From contig JADGAV010000012.1 of NCBI GenBank assembly GCA_015231825.1, positions 1 through 64,000 of the forward strand: a stretch of 64,000 bases of DNA, written 5' to 3'. Below are positions 37,623-47,197 of the stretch, one piece after another; positions within the stretch are counted from its first letter, which is position 1; each line of letters starts with the position of its first letter. Below the pieces are notes generated by a model. The model was not told where the DNA came from, searched no databases, and was given only the letters and a program-made list of their open reading frames with translations. Origin of the DNA: SAR324 cluster bacterium (GTDB lineage Bacteria; SAR324; NAC60-12). A program made the translations under genes and the position numbers.

Positions 37623-38528
37623 ATGACTGCAAAAATTATTTCAGGTCCACAATTGCGAGAAGAAATTCTAGAAGAAATCACCCAGGAAGTTGAAGCGATA
37701 AAGGCCCGGCATGGTGTTGTTCCTGGATTGGTCACAATTCTGGTTGGCGAGGATCCTGCCTCTATTTCCTATGTCACGTTGAAAATTAAAACCGCACACC
37801 GAGTCGGTTTTCACGAAATTCAGGACAATCAGCCCGAATCTATCAGTGAAGACGAATTGCTGTCGCTGATTGAAAAATACAATCGTGATGACAAAATCAA
37901 CGGCATTCTTGTCCAGCTCCCGCTGCCGAAACAGATCAACGATCAGAAAATAATCAATGCAATTGATCCGGACAAGGACGTCGACGGCCTTCACCCTGTA
38001 AATGCAGGAAGATTGATGATTGGAGGCGATGCGGTTAAGTTTCCTTCCTGCACTCCTGCAGGAATTCAGGAAATGATCATACGTTCCGGAATCCCGACGG
38101 AGGGAGCAGAAGTTGTTGTTGTAGGAAGATCCAATTTGGTGGGGAAACCCATAGCCAATATTCTCCTCCAAAAAGCGAAAGGGGCCAATGCCACAGTCAC
38201 TCTGGTTCACACCCGAACCAAAAACATGGCCGATCACTGCAAACGGGCAGATATTCTAATCGTAGCCGCCGGGGTTCCCAATCTTGTCAAAACCGAGTGG
38301 ATTAAACCGGGTGCCTGTGTGATTGACGTCGGGGTGAACCGGGTTGGAGAAAAAATCAGCGAAAAAACCGGGAAAACGATTGCGATCCTGAAAGGTGATG
38401 TTGATTTTGAGACCGCAAAAGAGGTAGCGGGATCAATCACTCCAGTCCCTGGAGGCGTCGGTCCGATGACCATCACCATGCTCATGAAAAATACTTTAAA
38501 TTCACTCAAATTTAAGTTAGGGATCTAG
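37623..38528 (+). CDS. folD: Methylenetetrahydrofolate dehydrogenase / cyclohydrolase
   Basis: The bifunctional enzyme that interconverts 5,10-methylene- and 10-formyl-tetrahydrofolate with NADP, feeding purine and formyl-methionine synthesis. It is 301 aa, the usual length. Visible motifs are the active-site [10 protein letters not shown] (Tyr and Lys near 51-55), GILVQLPLP (near 96), [10 protein letters not shown] (near 118), the NADP site [12 protein letters not shown] (near 165) and the C-terminal [11 protein letters not shown] (near 278). Its end overlaps the convergent copA gene by 17 bp, so little room remains for a terminator. Confidence 0.95.
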   Translation: MTAKIISGPQLREEILEEITQEVEAIKARHGVVPGLVTILVGEDPASISYVTLKIKTAHRVGFHEIQDNQPESISEDELLSLIEKYNRDDKINGILVQLPLPKQINDQKIINAIDPDKDVDGLHPVNAGRLMIGGDAVKFPSCTPAGIQEMIIRSGIPTEGAEVVVVGRSNLVGKPIANILLQKAKGANATVTLVHTRTKNMADHCKRADILIVAAGVPNLVKTEWIKPGACVIDVGVNRVGEKISEKTGKTIAILKGDVDFETAKEVAGSITPVPGGVGPMTITMLMKNTLNSLKFKLGI

Positions 38529-41007
38529 CAATTCGTTCGTTCGAAACCGCTTCACTTGCCTGAAAACGTTTCAAACGCAATGCATTGGAAACGACGGAAA
38601 CTGAACTCATGGCCATTGCAGCAGCAGCAATCATCGGGTTGAGAGTCGGACCGCCGAAGAGAAAAAGAAAACCTGCAGCAATCGGAATGCCAGCGATATT
38701 GTAGCCAAACGCCCAAAACAAATTTTGCTTGATATTACGGATTGTTGCGCGACTCAATTCAATCGCGGTCACTACTCCCCACAAACTGTTGCGCATTAAA
38801 ACCATTGAAGCAGATTCGATGGCAACGTCGGTCCCGGATCCAATTGCGATTCCTATATCTGCCTGGGCCAAAGCGGGTGCATCATTGATCCCGTCTCCGA
38901 CCATGGCAACTTTCAATCCCTGATCCTGAAGTTTTTTAATTTGCGCGGCCTTTTCTTCCGGAAGCACTTCCGCAAGGATAACATCGATTTTAGCTTGTTT
39001 TCCAATGGCGTCCGCGGTTTGACGGTTATCTCCGGTCAGCATCACCGTTTTGAATCCCATCTCATGCAAACGCTGAATTGCGGCTTGACTGTCAGCTTTA
39101 ATCTGGTCTGCAACTGCGACAATCCCGGCAATTTTCTGATCAACAGCGAGATAAATCGCCGTTTTCCCTTTTTCACTCAAGGACTCAATGGAGGGCAGTC
39201 CTTCTGTAAAAATTTTCTGATCCTGCATTAGCTTCAGATTCCCCATCACCACAGACTTCCCTTCAATTTGAACAGAGATTCCGTGTCCCGGCAAGGCTTG
39301 AAAATGTTTGCCCATTGAAAGCTCGATTCCTTCTTCCCGTCCTTTTTCGACAATGGCTTTTCCTAAAATGTGTTCGGATCCACTTTCAGCAGAAGCCGCC
39401 AATCTCAAAATTTCCTTTTCGCTCCACGTACTCACCGAAATAATATCGGTGACCTGCGGTTTGCCCGCGGTGATTGTTCCAGTTTTGTCAAACACAATTG
39501 TATCAACCCGATGGGCCGTCTCCAAAGGTTCGCCGCCTTTGATCAATACCCCAAGTGAGGCACCTCGTCCCGTTCCTACCATTATGGCTGTAGGCGTCGC
39601 AAGACCAAGAGAGCAGGGGCAGGCGATAACGAGAACCGCAATAAAAATGCTCAACGCAAAATTGGCAGGCATTCCAGCCAGATACCAGGCTATTCCAGAA
39701 AGAATTCCAATTGCAATAACGACTGGCACAAAATATCCTGAAATGATGTCGGCCAACCTTGCAATCGGTGCTTTGCTGGCTTGGGCATCTTCAACTAGCC
39801 GGACAATTTGTGCCAGCACGGTGTTTTTTCCAACACGAGTCGCACGAATTTGAATCAGACCATTTTGATTAATGCTGCCCCCGGTCACTGGATCTTCATT
39901 CTTTTTTTCTACCGGGAAACTTTCTCCTGTCAGCATCGACTCATCAACAGAACTGTTCCCCTGAATTACAACACCATCCACTGGAATTTTTTCACCGGGA
40001 CGAACGAGCAGTATTTCTCCCGGTTCTACTGCATCAATTGGTTTTTGGACCTCTTTGCCATCCAGAAGAACACTTGCTGATTTAGGTTGAAGTTTCATCA
40101 ACTTTTTAATAGCGGTTGAAGTCCGCCCTTTGCTCATCGCTTCCAAATACCTTCCCAATAAAATCAAAGAGATGATAACTCCTGCGGTCTCAAAGTAAAG
40201 ATCCATCGCCAGTTCAGAATGTCCTCTCAAAATTTGCACCGTGTTGAATGCACTGTATCCTATCGCTGCTGATGTCCCGACAGCGATCAAGGAATCCATA
40301 TTTGGAGTCCCACGCAACAGTGTTCCAAACCCTTTGGTATAAAACTGAAAACCTACCGCTACTACCGGCATTACCAGCAAAAACTGGGTAACGGCAAAAA
40401 CACTGGGTTGATGGTGCGGGCTCAACACTTCAGGCAACGGAATACCCACCATTTCCAGCATAGCCAACAGCACCAGGGGAGTCGAGAAAGAAGCGGAAAT
40501 CCAGAACTTTCTCCATAGCAGCTTTTGATCCTGTTCCCGTCTTTCCTGTTCCAGATCCGCCTGTGCCAAAGTTTCAATGCCTTTCAATGAGAACCCTGCG
40601 CGACTGACCGCTTCTTCCATCCGGCCCACACCGACTTGTTCAGGATCATAGACCACATGCGCATTTTCCGTTGCTAAATTGACATGAGCCGACTCAATAC
40701 CTTCCAATTTGAGAAGCGCTTTTTCAACTCGTGAAACGCAGGCAGCGCAATGCATCCCTTCTACAGCGAAGTTTGCTTTCAGTTTGCTTTCCGGCACTTC
40801 TGCTTCATAACCCGCCTTTCGAATGCTTTGAATGATCTCTTCCAATGACAATTTTTCTAAATCGAACTGTACTTTTAATTTTTCCGTAGCAAAATTTACG
40901 TCGGCCAGTTCTATCCCATCAAGTTTTTTGACAGTTCGTTCCACCGCGCGCACACAAGCATTGCAGGTCATTCCATGAATTTCCACTGTCTGAGTTGCCA
41001 TGCTCAT
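38512..41007 (-). CDS. copA: Copper-exporting P1B-type ATPase
   Basis: Pumps Cu+ (or Ag+) out of the cytosol. Two N-terminal heavy-metal domains carry GMTCNACV (about 13-20) and GMHCAACV (about 84-91). Eight membrane helices include the CPC motif in [14 protein letters not shown] (about 460). The phosphorylation motif DKTGTIT is near 503 and the hinge [10 protein letters not shown] near 702. Length 831 aa is typical. AGGAGG lies 4-5 nt before the ATG. It follows csoR by 39 bp and shares its promoter, so copper should induce it through CsoR. Confidence 0.95.
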   Translation of the reverse strand: MSMATQTVEIHGMTCNACVRAVERTVKKLDGIELADVNFATEKLKVQFDLEKLSLEEIIQSIRKAGYEAEVPESKLKANFAVEGMHCAACVSRVEKALLKLEGIESAHVNLATENAHVVYDPEQVGVGRMEEAVSRAGFSLKGIETLAQADLEQERREQDQKLLWRKFWISASFSTPLVLLAMLEMVGIPLPEVLSPHHQPSVFAVTQFLLVMPVVAVGFQFYTKGFGTLLRGTPNMDSLIAVGTSAAIGYSAFNTVQILRGHSELAMDLYFETAGVIISLILLGRYLEAMSKGRTSTAIKKLMKLQPKSASVLLDGKEVQKPIDAVEPGEILLVRPGEKIPVDGVVIQGNSSVDESMLTGESFPVEKKNEDPVTGGSINQNGLIQIRATRVGKNTVLAQIVRLVEDAQASKAPIARLADIISGYFVPVVIAIGILSGIAWYLAGMPANFALSIFIAVLVIACPCSLGLATPTAIMVGTGRGASLGVLIKGGEPLETAHRVDTIVFDKTGTITAGKPQVTDIISVSTWSEKEILRLAASAESGSEHILGKAIVEKGREEGIELSMGKHFQALPGHGISVQIEGKSVVMGNLKLMQDQKIFTEGLPSIESLSEKGKTAIYLAVDQKIAGIVAVADQIKADSQAAIQRLHEMGFKTVMLTGDNRQTADAIGKQAKIDVILAEVLPEEKAAQIKKLQDQGLKVAMVGDGINDAPALAQADIGIAIGSGTDVAIESASMVLMRNSLWGVVTAIELSRATIRNIKQNLFWAFGYNIAGIPIAAGFLFLFGGPTLNPMIAAAAMAMSSVSVVSNALRLKRFQASEAVSNERIARSLT

Positions 41008-41046
41008 CGTTCCTCCTCTTTATAATGTTTGTTTCCACGTCTTTTC

Positions 41047-41319
41047 TTAAGACATTTTACTGATCACCTGCATGATTTCTGATATTTTTTCCTGCAGCTC
41101 GAAAGGATTCTTGTTTTCCATCGCTTCTTTGACGCAATGCTGCAAATGCTTTTCAAGGACATTCTTTTCCACCTTTTTCAGAGCAGCAATCGGTGCTCTG
41201 ATTTGAGAAACAATATCAATGCAGTAACGTTGATCTTCGATCATTTTCCGAATCCCTTTGACCTGTCCTTCAATTTTATTTATACGCGATATCTGATCTT
41301 CATGACTGGGATGCATCAT
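41047..41319 (-). CDS. csoR: CsoR-family copper-sensing repressor
   Basis: A small all-helical repressor of the CsoR/RcnR family that leaves DNA when it binds Cu+. It begins with the family hallmark INKIEGQVKGIRKMI. The copper ligands are Cys in RYCIDIV, then His and Cys in the HLQHC pattern (H-x3-C), matching the Cys-His-Cys set of copper sensors rather than the RcnR nickel set. The N-terminus is MMHPSHED. A perfect AGGAGG is immediately before, and the second ATG (41316) has better spacing than the first. It leads the csoR-copA operon. Confidence 0.92.
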   Translation of the reverse strand: MMHPSHEDQISRINKIEGQVKGIRKMIEDQRYCIDIVSQIRAPIAALKKVEKNVLEKHLQHCVKEAMENKNPFELQEKISEIMQVISKMS

Positions 41320-41421
41320 TCCTCCTGTTCTGACTTTGCAATGGTCTTAATCTGTTTAGATTTTCTTCCCGATTTTTAGAAAATTGATCACGACTACCTT
41401 TTTAAACTCAAAATCAACAAT

Positions 41422-41450
41422 ATACTATACCCATGTATGGTATATGTCAA
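41422..41450 (-). promoter_or_regulatory. csoR-copA promoter with CsoR-type operator in the spacer
   Basis: Read on the minus strand: a perfect -35 TTGACA (41445-41450), a 17-bp spacer and a -10-like TAGTAT (41422-41427). The palindrome TATACC-N7-GGTATA (41426-41444) fills the spacer, resembling the ATACCC...GGGTAT type of CsoR site. A repressor bound here would block RNA polymerase directly. Confidence 0.7.
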
Positions 41451-41489
41451 GCAATTAAAAAACCGGCAAATGATTTATCCCCGTCGCCC

Positions 41490-42494
41490 TCACTCCTGAA
41501 CAGCCGATTTGGCCCCAGGACTCAGGCCTTCAAAAAACCAGTGCAAAATTCCGCCGAGACTGAATCGTGAAGTATTTTCTTTGAGATAGACTCCCAATCC
41601 GGAAATCTCTTCCGCCGCGAGCATACCGCTTTCAATAGATGGACCAATCCCCTCCCCCAGGTCGATGGAAGCAAGTCCTGCAGAGTCCCCAATCAGAAAG
41701 CATTGGTCTTTTTTAAATTCTCCTTCGTATGAAAAGAGATAATATGGGTGTCCTTTGTCTTTTATTTGTTCCTTTACACTGGCATCCAATAATTTGATTT
41801 CTACCAAATCTGCAAGAAATTGCTGATAGTGACTGTGAATATTGGTCCCGGATCTTTTAAAAAAGGAACTCATTCCTCCCAATCCGATATTCACGTATCC
41901 GTCTCCTTTGGGGACATACCAGGCATAGCCCCGCAAACTCCGAAAGAAGAAAAACAAATGACACTGCTTATCCCGGGCAGGATATTCAAATTCATATTCA
42001 AGGGTGGCAATCTGATCATCTTTGTTCCGGATGTCAGGAAAAAAAGTCCTTCGCACGGGACACATCGTTCCTCCCGCACCGACCAGGAATTTACAGCTAT
42101 ATTGATTGTCAATAATATAAACGTCTGCTTCTTTTCGAATTTTCTTTACATGATGCTGAACAACAGGGGCACCGGAGCGTTTCAGAAGCCAATCATCAAA
42201 TTCAACGCGGCGAATCGAGTAATTGATCCAACGTGTAGGAAAGCAAGGCAGGGAAAAAGGAAGCAGGGGAAGGTGAGATTTGACTTTCATTTCAAGAATC
42301 GGGTGCGGATAATCTGCTAACTTGACTTCCAAATCATCCAACACTTTTTCAGTAATCCATCCGGCGCAGAGTTTCACACGGGGAAATATCTGCTTTTCCA
42401 GTATCAGGACCTCTTTTCCCTGTTTTTTCAAGCCCCACGCACAACTGCTGCCGGCAGGACCACCTCCAACGATAATGGTTTCAAAGTACTGCAT
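41490..42494 (-). CDS. FAD-dependent oxidoreductase, geranylgeranyl-reductase family
   Basis: A 334-residue flavoprotein of the p-hydroxybenzoate-hydroxylase fold. The dinucleotide-binding motif IIVGGGPAGSSCAWGL is at residues 7-22. KLCAGWI (about 41) is the reductase-branch motif after the first strand, and FLIGDSAGLASIDLGEGIGPSIESG (given by FLIGDSAGLA and GEGIGPSIESG, about 265-290) is the second FAD contact. Family members reduce isoprenoid or lipid double bonds or act as anaerobic/halogenase-like enzymes. It starts 16 bp after cfa on the same strand, so an unsaturated lipid may be the substrate; that is inference. Confidence 0.82.
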   Translation of the reverse strand: MQYFETIIVGGGPAGSSCAWGLKKQGKEVLILEKQIFPRVKLCAGWITEKVLDDLEVKLADYPHPILEMKVKSHLPLLPFSLPCFPTRWINYSIRRVEFDDWLLKRSGAPVVQHHVKKIRKEADVYIIDNQYSCKFLVGAGGTMCPVRRTFFPDIRNKDDQIATLEYEFEYPARDKQCHLFFFFRSLRGYAWYVPKGDGYVNIGLGGMSSFFKRSGTNIHSHYQQFLADLVEIKLLDASVKEQIKDKGHPYYLFSYEGEFKKDQCFLIGDSAGLASIDLGEGIGPSIESGMLAAEEISGLGVYLKENTSRFSLGGILHWFFEGLSPGAKSAVQE

Positions 42495-42510
42495 TGGATC
42501 CCTGGCCCCC

Positions 42511-43716
42511 TTATCTAACAGTTTGGTAGCCGCCTAAAACACCATTTTTGGACAAAACCAACTGCCAGAGTGAAATATACCGGGAGCGGAAACATCCTGC
42601 AACAGATAATAAATAGTATTTCCACATCCGATAGAAGGTATTTCGATCCATCTTTTTTAGTTTCAAATATTGAGGCAGTTTTTCCCCTTTCTCCCAATCT
42701 TCATCAAAGTTTTTAAACCACTCCAACAAAGTTCGGTCATAATCCACTCCGAAATCATGCCAATCTTCGAGAGTAAATACGCGATCAATCGCATTTCCCA
42801 GGGATTTTGGAGAAGGAAGCGCACTTTTTGGAAAAATGTACTTGTCAATCCAGGGATTTGCCTCAACTTCATATTCGTTACTCCCGATGGTATGGAGCAA
42901 AAATAAACTTTGATCTTTCATTTGATCCGCGACCAGCTGCATCCAGGATTTGTAATTTTCTACACCCACGTGTTCACACATGCCGATCGATACCACTTTA
43001 TCGAATTTTAATCCCGAAGCATTGTAGATGTGGGGATCCCGGTAATCACACAGATAAAACTGTGCGGCATCCGGGTAATTCTGACGCGCAAATTTAATTT
43101 GTTCTTCAGAAATGTTGACAGAAACCAGGCGGCATCCGAAATTCTTATGCGCAAAATTCGCAAACCCGCCCCATCCGCAGCCCAATTCCAGCACCTGATC
43201 TTCAGGTTTCAGGTCCAATTTTCGGCAGACCAGATCATATTTTGCATTTTGTGCATCATCGAGCGTTTTTGCTTCCTTCCAATAAGCGCAGGTGTAGGCC
43301 ATGGTTTTTCCGAGCATTGCCTGATACATTTCATTGCTCAAATTGTAGTGCGCATCAATGACTTTTTTCGATTTTCCTTTTGTTTGCCGATTCAATATCT
43401 TGGCTTCCAGCCAAACTCCCAGATATCGAATCGGGTTATCAAGCAGATTTCTGTTTCGCAAAAGTGTAATTCGGTAAAAAAGCTCATCCAGCTGTTCTGT
43501 TTCCCACCATCCCTCCATATAAGCTTCCCCGAAACCAATTGACCCATTGGCGACGACGCGGCTATAAAAGCGTTCGTCAAAAACTTGAATATCCCATGGA
43601 TTTTTGCCATTGATTTCAATTCCAATATGCGCAGCAATCTCGTTCAATATACTTTTCGGGCTTCTCTTTCCTTTCGCTTTTAAGGCCAAACCCTCGATCA
43701 AAAATTTAGGATCCAT
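42511..43716 (-). CDS. cfa: Cyclopropane-fatty-acyl-phospholipid synthase
   Basis: Transfers a methylene from S-adenosylmethionine to cis double bonds of membrane phospholipids. The N-terminal lipid-binding region has GFGEAYMEGWWE (about 62-73). The catalytic domain has YTCAYW (conserved Cys, about 141), the SAM site VLELGCGWGGFA (about 175), GMCEHVG with the bicarbonate-binding Glu (about 246), LLHTIG with the conserved His, and FGVDYDRTLLEW with the conserved Tyr (about 320). All family active-site residues are present. Length 401 aa (E. coli 382). GGAG precedes the ATG at 43716. A palindromic repeat lies just upstream. Confidence 0.93.
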   Translation of the reverse strand: MDPKFLIEGLALKAKGKRSPKSILNEIAAHIGIEINGKNPWDIQVFDERFYSRVVANGSIGFGEAYMEGWWETEQLDELFYRITLLRNRNLLDNPIRYLGVWLEAKILNRQTKGKSKKVIDAHYNLSNEMYQAMLGKTMAYTCAYWKEAKTLDDAQNAKYDLVCRKLDLKPEDQVLELGCGWGGFANFAHKNFGCRLVSVNISEEQIKFARQNYPDAAQFYLCDYRDPHIYNASGLKFDKVVSIGMCEHVGVENYKSWMQLVADQMKDQSLFLLHTIGSNEYEVEANPWIDKYIFPKSALPSPKSLGNAIDRVFTLEDWHDFGVDYDRTLLEWFKNFDEDWEKGEKLPQYLKLKKMDRNTFYRMWKYYLLSVAGCFRSRYISLWQLVLSKNGVLGGYQTVR

Positions 43717-43771
43717 CGCAAAACTCCAATAAAAATTTATTAAAGACTTTTTTTGGGTTCGAGGAACTTAA

Positions 43772-43849
43772 AATTTTAGTCATTTTGAGGAGGCAACAGT
43801 TCTTCCGGCATTCAAAGAAACGCTTTGCTTCCCTCAGAATGACAAAATT
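43772..43849. repeat. REP/MITE-like palindromic repeat
   Basis: Left arm AATTTTAGTCATTTTGAGG (43772-43790) matches the reverse complement of the right arm CCCTCAGAATGACAAAATT (43831-43849) with one bulge and one mismatch, across about 40 bp of intervening sequence. The GTCATTCTGAGG...CCTCAGAATGAC core is a dispersed repeat type known in many bacterial genomes. It sits between two minus-strand genes. Only this copy was noticed in the window. Confidence 0.6.
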
Positions 43850-43946
43850 ACCAATTTCTGACTTTGATAAAGATAGGGAATATTTCGAGGTCCCTATTTC
43901 CCCATGCTATCCCGGTTAATAGGTTTTCCTGCATCGCTGGTGGGAA

Positions 43947-44843
43947 CTATCCGACCTGTTTGCGGCTAGCTGTTGGAGGTTCATTCCCAAAATCCAGCAG
44001 AATCTGCCCAATCGTCTGGTCTTTTTCTTCCCAGAGATTCTTGACCCAGGGTTTGAGCTTTCCCTGGGGAACCGGACGTTCGCGTACGCGTATCACCACC
44101 AAGGATACTCGTCCACAAAGCATGTTCCACAAGCTGACGGACTCATGTCCCGGGTAAACAATAGTAACATCAAGGATAGATGTCAAAAATTCTTCCATAT
44201 TGTTCATCACCACTGCAGCAGAACCGAATCGAGGATTCAAAAGATTGCTGTAAGAAGATTTTTGCTGGTGATGTTTGTCAGCAGTAAACCGAGTTCCTTC
44301 TAAAAAATTGATGACTGAAAAAGGGGAATCTTTCAATTTTCGACAGGCTCTTCGTGTGGTTTCAAGATCTTTTCCATGCAGTTCGGGATGTCTTTTTAGA
44401 AATGCTGGAGAATAGCGTTTCATGATCGGAAAATCTAGCGCCCAAAAGGCCTGCCCCAGAAAAGGGATCCAAACCAGTTCTTGCTTGATAAAGAATTTTA
44501 AGGACGGAATTCGGTGATTAAAAACGTACTGCAATACCGGAATATCGATGGAATTGACATGGTTGGAAATCAGCAGATACGACCCCCGGGGATTGAGCTC
44601 TTCGATCCCCTGGATGTCCCACTCTGTTTTGAGCACCATCCACATGATTAAATTGTTTCCATCGGTCCAGCCCGTAGCGATTTTTTCCAAAATTCGGGAG
44701 CAGGCTCGTTGCCATCCTGAATGCGGAATACTCAGTTTGAAAAAGGTCATCACAAAAAGAGGAATGATCCAGAATATAAGATTGATCACAATTAAAAGCA
44801 TCGTGATACAACCTAAAATATGAGGGGGCAAAATTTTCGGCAT
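43947..44843 (-). CDS. PlsC-family acyltransferase (YihG-like)
   Basis: A membrane-bound 1-acyl-glycerol-3-phosphate-type acyltransferase, 298 aa. An N-terminal hydrophobic region covers about residues 8-40. The catalytic NHVNSID (H-x4-D) is near 97, the substrate-binding segment around VWIPFLGQAFWALDFPIMKR near 130, and EGTRFT near 190. The order and the LKxxP-like segment match the YihG/LPLAT-like branch rather than canonical PlsC. The frame is open to a TTG at 44873, but ATG 44843 is more likely. It belongs to the same minus-strand lipid-modifying stretch as cfa. Confidence 0.85.
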   Translation of the reverse strand: MPKILPPHILGCITMLLIVINLIFWIIPLFVMTFFKLSIPHSGWQRACSRILEKIATGWTDGNNLIMWMVLKTEWDIQGIEELNPRGSYLLISNHVNSIDIPVLQYVFNHRIPSLKFFIKQELVWIPFLGQAFWALDFPIMKRYSPAFLKRHPELHGKDLETTRRACRKLKDSPFSVINFLEGTRFTADKHHQQKSSYSNLLNPRFGSAAVVMNNMEEFLTSILDVTIVYPGHESVSLWNMLCGRVSLVVIRVRERPVPQGKLKPWVKNLWEEKDQTIGQILLDFGNEPPTASRKQVG

Positions 44844-45012
44844 GGGCAAATGGATCAATGGGAATCTAAGCAAATCAGAAAGACGTGATCATTTTTAAGC
44901 AAGGTCACCTTACTAAAAAATTTGAGCAAGTTGCCAGATTTATCTGCATGACGCTATATTTCTCAAAGCAATTCTGAACGGAAATTCTATCTTCTGAAAA
45001 AGCAATTTCCCG

Positions 45013-46191
45013 TTAAACCTCAAGGAGTGTGGAAGCAGAGTCAAGAGAAGACTGTTCTGCTTGTTGAGAGTTCATTTTGCTACTGAGACGCAGTAGGAAT
45101 TTGTTCAATTTAAGTCGTTCGACATCACTCAAATGAAAAAATTTCAAATTGACATGGAATTTCCCTTGCCTGCTGGCGATAGAAACCACCTGAGCCTGTA
45201 AGTCATTTCGGGTCATCACTCCTGGTATTCGAAACATCACAAAATTCTTTTCCCAAAGTTTCTGCTGTTCTCCTCTCGCAGTGAAATACAGACCGCCAAG
45301 ACTTAGGTCGGTGATTTCCCCATCCAGCTCAGGAAGGAGTTCATCTTCCTTGAGCAATTGAAGTTCGTTTTTAGGGAGGTTGACCTGACGATTGGTCAGT
45401 TGAAACATCGTGCTGATCAGGCATATTGGAATGCGTTCAAATTCCCGTTCAATAATTTTCTTAATATCACGAGTGTGTCCTAAAACCAGGTGATTCTCCT
45501 TGCCTGCAACTTGCCTGATAATGGGCAGGTTGAATTCATAAACGCCATCGTCTCTTCTGATTTTACAGCTGAGTTGTGCAAATGGTTTCAGGTTGACTGG
45601 TTTTTTGTGCTTTGTGGGAGGTTTAATATAGAGATATTTTTCAGAAATATTTACGACCGGAGAGATGAATAAAATCGTTTTGGAACCAACCAGAATTGAA
45701 CATTCCAATTTTGCTTTCAACGCGAGCATTTGGGTACAAATGAAAGGAACTTTGACATTTTTGTAGTGAAACCCAAGCTTGTGGCGCAGATTATAAATAT
45801 GAGTGAGAATTCGGGTACTATCCTGTGATTGCTTGAATTTCTCCACTTTAAATTCAAATTTTCGTACCGATTCGATGATGCTGTAATTTTTTCTGAATGC
45901 AGACGAACCGGAAATCGTTTCCAATAACCGATATTCTTCCGGTAAAAGTTTCAGATTCGCAATCAGTGTCTGAAAGGTAAGTTTTTCTTTTTCTTCAAAA
46001 TCCTGTTTCAAATAAGCAGTTTTTTTGTCATTCTCCTTTTTCAGATGTTTATTCAGCTGCCGAATCCCTATGGCAATCAAGATAAAAATAATACCGTAAA
46101 AGACAATTTCTTCTGCCAGAGAAACTTGTTTAAAATAGCTGAATTTGAGCACTTTTAAAACTTCAGCTGCTCCGCTTGCAGATGTTTCCAA
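45013..46191 (-). CDS. Membrane-anchored PilZ-domain protein
   Basis: A 392-residue protein with one N-terminal membrane helix (about 26-45), a charged helical linker (46-150), a beta-rich middle domain (about 150-265) resembling the YcgR N-terminal partner domain, and a C-terminal PilZ domain (about 268-375). The c-di-GMP motifs are REFER (R-x3-R) and DLSLGG (D-x-S-x2-G), both complete, so it should bind c-di-GMP. The start is a TTG: no ATG exists upstream of the helix, and GGGAGA stands 8 nt before the TTG at 46191. The neighbouring divergent gene also encodes a PilZ-like protein. Confidence 0.75.
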   Translation of the reverse strand: METSASGAAEVLKVLKFSYFKQVSLAEEIVFYGIIFILIAIGIRQLNKHLKKENDKKTAYLKQDFEEKEKLTFQTLIANLKLLPEEYRLLETISGSSAFRKNYSIIESVRKFEFKVEKFKQSQDSTRILTHIYNLRHKLGFHYKNVKVPFICTQMLALKAKLECSILVGSKTILFISPVVNISEKYLYIKPPTKHKKPVNLKPFAQLSCKIRRDDGVYEFNLPIIRQVAGKENHLVLGHTRDIKKIIEREFERIPICLISTMFQLTNRQVNLPKNELQLLKEDELLPELDGEITDLSLGGLYFTARGEQQKLWEKNFVMFRIPGVMTRNDLQAQVVSIASRQGKFHVNLKFFHLSDVERLKLNKFLLRLSSKMNSQQAEQSSLDSASTLLEV

Positions 46192-46444
46192 AAGAATTCT
46201 CCCATCTTGAAAAGGATTAATGCCCCAAATTGAAGTCTGATGTTAGCAAATTCCTCTTCTGCTGGAAATGATTTTTAAGCAGGCCCCCTTCTTCGGCCTC
46301 TAATTTCTATTGTTCATGCAAAATATAGACTCTCTTCTTGCACTTGCACGATTACTGCACTATCTTTGCTGCAAAGCTCTTCATTTTTTAAAGAAAGCCC
46401 CTTCGCAAAAACACAGCGATTCGGCTTTTAAAAAGGGATAGGAC

Positions 46445-46960
46445 ATGAAAAAACCCAGGCAAACACGATATGACTATAATTTGGCCGCTGAATTGAACGT
46501 GCGTGGTGAAACAATCAACGGACAGATCATCGACTGGGCAGAAGGAGGAATTCAGGTACTTTCCGTCCTTCCAATTGAAGAACATTCAGCATACCGGGCC
46601 CGCTTCTTTTTAGAACGAAACCGATTTGAAGGAGATCAGTTTAAAGAAGAAACCTGGGAGCTGGAGGGATCCATTGCCTGGCAGCGTCCCTATAAGGACG
46701 GTTCCTGGATCGGAATTAATTTTGATACTCCCCTCAAAATTCCATTTCAGCAAATAAATGATTATTTCTCTGCTGAAGATTTCTGCCATATTGCAATTTA
46801 TACTGCTTCCGAAGAACTGCAACTTTCCAACCGAACTCCAGAACAAACAGATTTCACGGAAGAAGATATGCTTCCGTATCACTGGTTTTACTGGGCCATG
46901 TGGTGCGTGGTTGTCGCCCTCGAGATCGGGATCCTTATCGTACTGGCCCGAGGAAAATGA
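46445..46960 (+). CDS. Degenerate PilZ-domain protein with C-terminal membrane helix
   Basis: A 171-residue protein with an N-terminal PilZ-like fold (about 5-110) and a C-terminal transmembrane helix (about 145-167, ending VLARGK). The R-x3-R motif is reduced to RQTR, and D-x-S-x2-G is changed to DWAEGG, so c-di-GMP binding is doubtful. The IAWQRPYKDGSWIGINF segment fits a PilZ C-terminal strand pair. AGGGATAGGA precedes the ATG. It is divergent from the intact PilZ gene with 253 bp between, suggesting shared regulation. Confidence 0.65.
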   Translation: MKKPRQTRYDYNLAAELNVRGETINGQIIDWAEGGIQVLSVLPIEEHSAYRARFFLERNRFEGDQFKEETWELEGSIAWQRPYKDGSWIGINFDTPLKIPFQQINDYFSAEDFCHIAIYTASEELQLSNRTPEQTDFTEEDMLPYHWFYWAMWCVVVALEIGILIVLARGK

Positions 46961-47197
46961 CAGGTTCTTCGAAAAGCTGCGATCGCTGTCTCCTGAAACA
47001 GATAAAGTTCTGCAAGGTTCTTCTGGAAAAAAAGTCTTAATTTTAGTAGCTTATCTGGAACGTCATTTTATTTTCTGAAGGTCTCCGGACGTCCGTTACA
47101 TATTTTGCAACAGAAAACTTTGCCGCCTCTAAACCAACCAAAGTGGTATGTTATTTGTATGAAATTCACAGATAGAAACCTTCATCTATAAAATGCC

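Noticed and set aside
37668-38237. 189-codon ORF antisense to folD
   Set aside because: Lies entirely within folD, which has every family motif; no independent ribosome site or homology.
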